This document shows positions 57,292 through 64,000 of a DNA stretch of 64,000 nt, piece after piece. Source of the DNA: Metallyticus violacea (Eukaryota; Arthropoda; Insecta; Mantodea; Metallyticidae); contig CM060841.1 of NCBI GenBank assembly GCA_030762175.1, forward strand, positions 14,733,001-14,797,000, read 5' to 3'. Positions within the stretch are counted from its first letter, which is position 1. Every line of letters begins with the position of its first letter. The position numbers and the translations under genes are program-made. The notes under the pieces were generated by a model. The model ran no database searches, was not told where the DNA came from, and saw nothing but the letters and a program-made list of their open reading frames with translations.

Positions 57292-57650
57292 AAGTGTTAA
57301 GCAATAAATTATGATCAGACGTGAGACAGGAGTTCATCCGATTACTTAAGTTTGAGAGAATAAAACCAACGTCAGCAAATAAATAACAAGGTGTTATTTA
57401 ACGTAGTCTTCCACGTCAAAATCCCAATCACTCAGTCCCGGCTAGTTTATAGCAGCCAAAATTCAGCGGAAAGCCCTAGAGAGAGAGAGTCTCGTGGAGG
57501 AGGAGACGACGGTCTGCAGCAGCTATGACGAAATCTGCCGGATTAAATGTAAATAACAAAGCTACCATACCGTCCAATTCCCATCCTCCATCAACAATCC
57601 AATATCAAACTGGCGCCCAACGTGGGACTTGATATAACAAACACCACCAT
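57292..57650 (+). mobile_element. LTR-retrotransposon remnant: LTR end plus tRNA-Lys primer-binding site
   Basis: A primer-binding site TGGCGCCCAACGTGGGAC (57611-57628) matches the complement of the tRNA-Lys(CUU) 3' end at 17 of 18 positions. It sits a few bases after a sequence ending CAATCCAATATCA, as expected for the end of a left LTR. The leader that follows (TTGATATAACAAACACCACC) resembles the sequence after the motif in the array at 32.9 kb (TATTGAGACAACAAACACCA). The left limit is not defined, and gag, pol and the right LTR are absent. Confidence 0.45.
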
Positions 57651-60600
57651 GCTGTCACGTATTCTACTTCAGGCATTTCAGTGGAGATGGTGTATCGACT
57701 AGTAGTCCCATCTGTTTTGCCGGAAACTTTATTTCTGTCATCTTCACTTTCAGCTACATTAGTAATACTACAGTACTCCTGAAATGTGTAATCATTTCCA
57801 TCCATAAATGAAATCTAATGTATTTTGCAAGTATTCATTGAAGAGTCGATATTTTGAAGAATGATTGCACACTGTTAGTCATCAACATCTGGTTCCATGT
57901 TGTTTCCAAACTTATATCTAGTTCTAGGTTCTAACATATCACAACTATTTTTCTATTAACAGTTTTCATCGTGTGTTGTTCTAACTGTGAACCAACTCCC
58001 GAAAGAATGACGCAATAGTTTGTTTCACATGCTTGACAGTGCTTGCAGGGCAACTGCGCCAGGCAGCAGTAGCGGGTAATATTTGTTTATGTATTTTCCA
58101 CTGCAGTGTTATTACGGCTGTTAAACGACAATGCTTGCTGAAGATATTGTTAGTGCAAGACCATCGATGCCAACTTTTTTCTATGTGTGGGAAGATGTTC
58201 TTACGTATTGAGTACGGTACAAACTATCTTATGGTTCGTACCAAATATCCAAATTTGTAATTATATTTTTTCTGTGTTACTGCAACAGTAATTACTTATC
58301 TAAAACTTTACTGTTTGCTTTTATACAATAACTTTTATTATTTTCCATTACTATAATTTATTTTCAAAAGTTTATACAGAGTTTAAGTTTTGCGAACTTA
58401 TTTGTTAATTACCTTTTAGTGTTACAAGCCAAGACTAATAATTTAGTAGCGTCTCTTTAGATAAAATGCATTATAAAAATAATATAGTCATACACTTTTT
58501 CCTAAGTATTGAAAACTATATATGCTTTGTATATTCTGAATTTAATTATTTCCTGTATAATGTTTATATGCATATAAGTTGTAATATGTGAAACAATGTT
58601 GCTGTAAAGTATTTTCTCCTTTTGTGTTCATTTGTGAACGACCATGGATATTTTGTGCCAATTCATAAAGTATATTATTATAAGTAAAATATTAATTCAA
58701 CGAAATAGTGTAACGTAACTACACTAAGATAAAAGTAAAGACTTTATGCTATGCAGTAATGAAAGGTTTGTACAATTAAAATGATGTAATACTTTTTATT
58801 TATTTATTGTCATCATATCATAAATATTGCAAATAAAAAATATAACATTTGACATTAATATTAACTGCTTTAAACGAAATAATTCTGGAACATTAGAGCA
58901 TATATACTTCGCAATAAAATTAAAATATTTATAAATGTGTCATCTGTAATATTAAATGAAAACTCTCAAAATATTTATAAAGAATCCATGCTAAACAAAA
59001 AAAAAAAAAAAAAAAAAAAACAAAAAAAAAAAAAAAAAAAAAACCCGCATTGAAATCGGTACAATCCCAACGAAATAGTTTCCCTTGTAAGTTAAAACAT
59101 ACAGATAATTCCACACAGGTTTTGTTTTGTTGCGTGTTAAATCTTTAGGGAGGTAACCATTATGCTGTAGTAAAGTGCACCTTATTTATTTACCCGTGCT
59201 CGGTAAATTCAATGTATGTATAACATTGCAATGCTGTATTTTAGCACAGTTTTAATACAAATCTTTTTTTTATTAACGATGTAAATAATAAACCTTGAAG
59301 CGTTTTATATTTTATATATTTAATGAGTTGAAGAGCGAACTGGCTATATCTTTGCGATAAACGTGATTTATAGGGTGAAATAAAACACGCCTTTTAGCAA
59401 AGAAAACTTGTTATGATTAACAATTACTTTATAAGAGCAAACGACACATTAGCAATGACAAAAATAACCGTTCTTTAGGCTTGTACTTGAGATTTGGTCA
59501 TTCCTTGTTTTATAACGTCTTCCGTCCTTCTTACACTTACCGTGTAAGAATATTCAAGCACAGATGCTCCGAAGCCCTACTATTTGAACAGGTAAATTGA
59601 CGCAACAGGTTTACGAGGTGGAAGGCCGGTTTTTCGTGGACCAACTTATAGTAGTGAAGATATGTTTTAAAATTAAGAGAAATGAAACATTTAAAAGTTG
59701 CAAAAAACGAGATTTTAGGGCTATTAATACCTTTTAGTAAGAGAATATTGCTATAGTAAACATTTTAAAGTAAATACATGCAGACACGAACAACGATTCA
59801 CTATCAACCTCAACGCAGATGAATTCAAGGACAACCTGTACAAAATGAAAGCAACAGGAAACTTTAGAGTTTTAAAAGAACGAGTGCAAATAGTGTTGCG
59901 GGCATTACATTTTAAGGGATAGGTGAGTGACCTAGGGGTGATTCGCTTTGATTTGGCGTATTTTGCCTCTTATGGATGTAGCCTTCATATTTTAGGTCTT
60001 AACTATTTTAATCCATTGTATGCTTTTTAGATTTTTTTCTCTCAACTGTTGATGCAAAGATATTACTCACTTTAGATGGAAGATGTAATAGCTGCAATTT
60101 TTTTTACAATAAAATGTAAAACACTTACATAGAAACATTGAAATGTGCTCTATTCATTAGGTAAAAAAGCAGCGAACCTTTCAACGATTTAGTAGAACTA
60201 TAGGTTGCAACTTTTTCCTTTTAGAATATGCTTTTAGGTATTTTTATTGCAGGAACTACTCAAGTCTAGTAACTGTAAATTAAAATCTGTTTTATAATAA
60301 ACTGTGAAAGCTGGTTATGGTGACACTACACGTTATGCTGTCGTCACTGTTAATCGCTGTTATGGCTTAGAACGTGCTTTTATGAGTCAGCCTCCCTTCT
60401 TTTGTTTAATGTTTTAACAAGTGTACATACCTGATGTCACAGCTGTATATTCCAGCCATTGTTTGGCATTACAACGATAAGCAGACGCTGCATGGTGTAT
60501 TCTCTTTGTATTTCAGCATATGCATTTGAAAATGTAACTAACGCAGCAAATATTTGTGTGTAAAGCACAAGTAAGCGCCACTCAGCACAAGTTATGGAAT

Positions 60601-60785
60601 CTGCCGTTCTGTTTTCTCGAACATTGTCCCCAACAATTTACATATGAATTCAATACATTAATATTTTAATAAGATATATCGTATTCTTGAAACTAATTTA
60701 TACATTAAGTACAAAATTGCGTTATAACACGTGTTTTCGGGCTAAAATAAAGCAGTAAGAGATGGGGTGAAATTGCATTAAGCAT
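57651..60785. other. unassigned AT-rich sequence
   Basis: About 3.1 kb with no recognised gene or mobile element apart from a long A tract at 58997-59043. Confidence 0.5.
58997..59043 (+). repeat. long poly-A tract with one C
   Basis: 47 bases of A with a single C at 59021. Confidence 0.96.
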
Positions 60786-60797
60786 TACAACAGAGAT

Positions 60798-61104
60798 TTT
60801 TTAATTTTTTTTTGATTGATTTATTTACGGACGCTCTTTAACATCTCAGGTCATCTGCGTCCCATTCAACTCAGGGCGTGAAACGGCCGACTAATTTTGC
60901 TCAGAGGCTTCTCTTTCAGGCTTGAGGTTCTTTTTCGTGCCGTAAATGTACGAAACGGGACCCACGGCTTTACTTCCCTTCCGAAGGAAGCCATACTTAG
61001 GATTTTTACGCCCGAAAAAATCCATCGATCCTGGCCGGGTTCGAACCCGCGATTTGGGTATAGGAGGAGGAGGTATAGGTAACCACTACACCACCAGGAC
61101 CGAC
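60798..61104 (-). mobile_element. SINE family S1, full length
   Basis: Minus-strand S1 with the complete head (TCGGTCCTGGTGGTGTAGTG at the right end), B box GGTTCGAACCC, the CTTCCTTCGGAAGGGAAG hairpin and the tail TGTTAAAGAGCGTCCGTAAA. The anticodon region is altered by a GGAGGAGG-type change (61063-61071). The perfect 12-bp target-site duplication TACAACAGAGAT lies at 60786-60797 and 61105-61116. Confidence 0.95.
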
Positions 61105-61116
61105 TACAACAGAGAT

Positions 61117-63300
61117 AGAAACAAAACATGCATTGGGCTAAGATAGGATTTTAATTTTTATATATTACTCGTTTGCTCTGTTGTTCCTTCTGGATTATTT
61201 TAAAGTAACGTCGATCCCAAATCTGCAGCATGTCTTTTTTGTGTTAAAACTATCTCGGTACTTGAAGCGAAAGAACAGCGTTTCCTCCCTCCTTCCCCTC
61301 ATAGTGGCCAAAGGTGGCACGTATACTTAGAAATAAGGGCCTATATAAATCCCTTGAGAAGATTGCACTCAAAATAAGTAATCTAGCACGGAAGAGATGA
61401 TACCACAAGAACAGATAATAAGAAGTAATGAAGAAGCAGAAGAAGAAAGAAGATCATAAAGCAAACTTATACAAAGACAATCCCAAAACATGAACTTATT
61501 TAGCAAGAATAGAAACTATACAAGACAACTTTAATTAAGTCAACAGCAAGGGACTGGTAGAGGAGGAGATGGTGGTGATGAAGAAGAGGAAGATATTATA
61601 ATAGGCAGAAATATTTTGAACTACAACCGGAAGAAGAGAATAGGGAAGAAGGAGAAGATTTTTACCTATAAGTGGTGGAAACGAAAAATTATGCAAATTG
61701 CAAGAGGAACTTTGGACGAGTATAGGAGAAGAAGAAAAGAAACGGAAGAGACATAACAGACAGGGGGTTGAAGAAAATAGAGAAGAGCACTGCGATGAAG
61801 AAGAAGTATAAGTTATGACGTATATAATAGAAGATTAATGACCTGGTTAGATAGTTAGGTGAGGAAAGTGCTGGTTACCAGTAACTTACCGTTTGATTTC
61901 CGATGGAATATTTTGGTGCAAGTAGACAGCTGGCTGCCAGTTATTGTTATGTATACCGGCTTCCATTAAAATTGTAATTTTGTTTAATTTAGTAATTTTT
62001 GTAATTTTATAATTCTGTTTAACTTAGTTTTTAGTTGTGAAATGTTTAATTTAATTTTATTTTAAGTTATACCTTTGGTTTGTTTATATAATTATAGCTT
62101 TAATCTGTAGAAATATTGTGTATCGTGGTAAAAGAAAAATTTAATAAGTGATAAAATTTTAAAATGCAGGTTCCGGTATAGGCAACAAGGTAGCGGGACG
62201 GAGAATTGCAGGTTTTATTTTATTTTTTTATTTTTTCCTCCCTCATATTTCCGATACTCGCTATGCATTATGACAACGAAGGCATAAATGACCCCAGAAA
62301 CATGCATTTTTAAGACGCAAATGGTACTCATACATAGTGCCAAATTTGCGGCGGTTTACGTGACAGATTAGATTCACTCTAAAGGGTACACTAGAAGAAA
62401 TAACATGCGAAACAGAGATGCATGTGAAAAGCGTAACATTTAATGTATAAACGACAAAACAGAGATTATAAACATACACTGGGAAAAGTACTTCGTCATA
62501 AGTCATGTCCTATTGGACGGTTCTGTTTCTATTGTGCAAAAAAGTTTGTTTCCCATTAAGGACAATATATTAGAACAACTGAAGTCGAAATAATTGCATA
62601 TTATGGGCTGTTGTTATTAACCCTCGAAAGTTTGCCCCAAGTTAGAATGAAAAAGGAAGGAGTAACAACTTTCCTGAAAAACTAGTTCGACATATAGAAC
62701 CCTATGGGAGCCCCTATCTAGGATTACAGACACTAGCCTCGCCTCGCCAAAGACTACAGGAAACAACCTTGATAAAAATCACCTTGCCTTCTAGACTGGA
62801 AATTATTGCAAAATCTAGCTGCCTTCCAGTTGAAAACATAAAAATGCTAACACATTTATCAAGTTATTGTTCAAAATATTCTATTATACGGAATTAAATG
62901 TTATTTTATAAATAAGCAATAATTAATTTCTAGCAAAGATCTACCAGGAAAATTTAGAAAAGATACGTTTCGAAATTAAACATTATAGAACATAAAAATA
63001 AATAATAAACGTATTATAAAGGAAAGAAAATGCCACTGCTATGAACAGATCAAACGAATGTCATGCTTCAGAATACTAAAAGGTTTTAAATTGGTAAGTA
63101 AAAGAAAAAAAGAAGAAAGGGGAAAAAGTAGAGAAATATTAATCAATAATCACCCCATTGTATGGTTGGTAATTAACCGAAGAAAAAAAGTTAAAGCAAG
63201 ACATTATAAAATTGAAAACCTCCTTATGCCTCCAAGTATAGCAACAACAAGATTTGACGTAGTATTTTATACACTTTTTTCAAATTTTCTTCATTCAATA
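61117..63300. other. unassigned sequence with purine-rich block
   Basis: 61380-61850 is strongly purine-rich on the plus strand (GAAGAAGAAAGAAG and similar), possibly a decayed microsatellite or LTR-like stretch. The rest is AT-rich with no recognised feature. Confidence 0.45.
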
Positions 63301-64000
63301 TCGAATGTGCCAAAAATGTATACACACTTTCACAGTAGATATTTATTTAATATATTTCAAATTTGGACCGAAAAACAACAGTAGTGTGTAGTATGATGTT
63401 CTGTAAACAGATGTGACTCACATTAGACAGCGTTGCTATGTGACAGGAAAAACAACAATGAACAAATGAAGGCAAGATTATCGTGTGATGTTCTGTAAAC
63501 AGAGTGACTTACATTACATTATACTAGCGTTGCTACAACCAAAGCAGCCAAGATTATCGTTTTAACAGCGAAAAGCACTTTTGAAGTAGTATTAGAAAAC
63601 CGAGAATGTTGTTGAAGTTCAAAGGCAATGGAGATGTGTACAGAACAGAACCGCCAAACGCGAGTAACAATTCCGTCTTATCCGCCATTCATACACTTCA
63701 AATGAGGAATTTTACTTCCAACAGGATGGGGCACCATCACATTATCACCGAGATGTACGTGCATACAATCATAATGACAATCTTCCAAGGTACTGGATAG
63801 GACGAGGAGGTCCGATTGAGTTTCCACCGCGTTCTCTGAACCTAACTCCGTTGGACTTCTACCTAAGGGGAACTCTTAAGGATATACGTAGAAAATCAGC
63901 TACACTGGCAGCACTTCGGGAAGAAATTGAAACGGCATGTGCTGCAATCGCTGAGGACACATTCGCAAACGCTGCTCAGTCAGTAGTTCAACGTACTTAG
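63301..64000 (+). pseudogene. mariner/Tc1-type element M1, copy e (deletion derivative, cut by window end)
   Basis: Starts after TA with TCGAATGTGCCAAAAATGTA and carries two leader units (63385-63560). The transposase start is degraded (AAAGCAGCCAAGATTATCG). Coding remnants pass from the RTEPPNASNN region directly to VLSAIHT...NFTSNRMG, with the same ACAATT|CCGTCTT junction as copy b. It continues with RGGPIEFPPRSLNLTPLDFY and REEIETACAAIAEDTFAN to the window edge. Frameshifts are present. Confidence 0.9.
63385..63560 (+). repeat. M1 leader repeats, two ~97-bp units
   Basis: GTATGATGTTCTGTAAACAG at about 63391 and GTGTGATGTTCTGTAAACAG at about 63482, the second running into the transposase start region. 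Confidence 0.88.

Overview
This is an AT-rich animal nuclear DNA window, best explained as an arthropod and probably an insect with a large, transposon-loaded genome. Evidence for this: split genes with GT-AG introns, no operons or dense ORFs, many microsatellites, two abundant tRNA-headed SINE families, three mariner/Tc1-type families, several LINE fragments, and a small protein (NUPR1/p8-like) whose N-terminus resembles the insect form. By eye roughly a third of the window is recognisable mobile DNA; the rest is anonymous AT-rich intron or intergenic sequence.

Genes, all on the minus strand and all in the first 17 kb: two phase-compatible exons of a gamma-glutamyltranspeptidase (16394-16624 with the membrane anchor, then 888-1108 with the glycine-rich and NARE regions) are separated by a ~15.3 kb intron. 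The rest of the gene lies outside the window or was not recognised. Nested in that intron on the same strand is a complete single-exon NUPR1/p8 homologue (12028-12237) with a promoter-like cluster (NRF-1 palindrome, CCAAT box, heat-shock-type element). About 0.4 kb further upstream is an unidentified coding-like exon (12598-12739).

Layout: 1-3200 holds two foldback insertions and one copy of an undescribed ~1.3-1.8 kb repeat (family R). 4.8-5.1 and 14.7-15.0 kb are SINEs. 15.3-16.2 kb is a LINE copy whose halves point in opposite directions. 16.8-21.2 kb is a composite of a mariner-type relic, a LINE and the inverted second copy of R. 22.3-27.4 kb holds two mariner copies flanking an M1 element that itself carries a SINE. 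31.2-33.2 kb holds a mariner tail, a purine-rich LTR-like stretch and a tandem array of tRNA-Lys primer-binding-site units. 34.4-35.2 kb is an older mariner relic. 37.8-44.7 kb holds SINEs, an M1 copy in a TA tract and a LINE end. 47-52 kb has microsatellites, LINE tails, a SINE and a short nuclear copy of mitochondrial nd3. 53-55.3 kb has two deleted mariners. 57.3-57.65 kb is another primer-binding-site remnant, 60.8-61.1 kb a SINE, and 63.3-64.0 kb an M1 copy cut by the window end.

The least explained structures are the tandem primer-binding-site array, family R with its internal tandem repeats and its empty-site comparison for a foldback insertion, the variable ~97 bp leader repeats of mariner family M1, and the unidentified exon beside NUPR1. 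I did not find a complete new gene system; no intact transposase or reverse transcriptase was seen.
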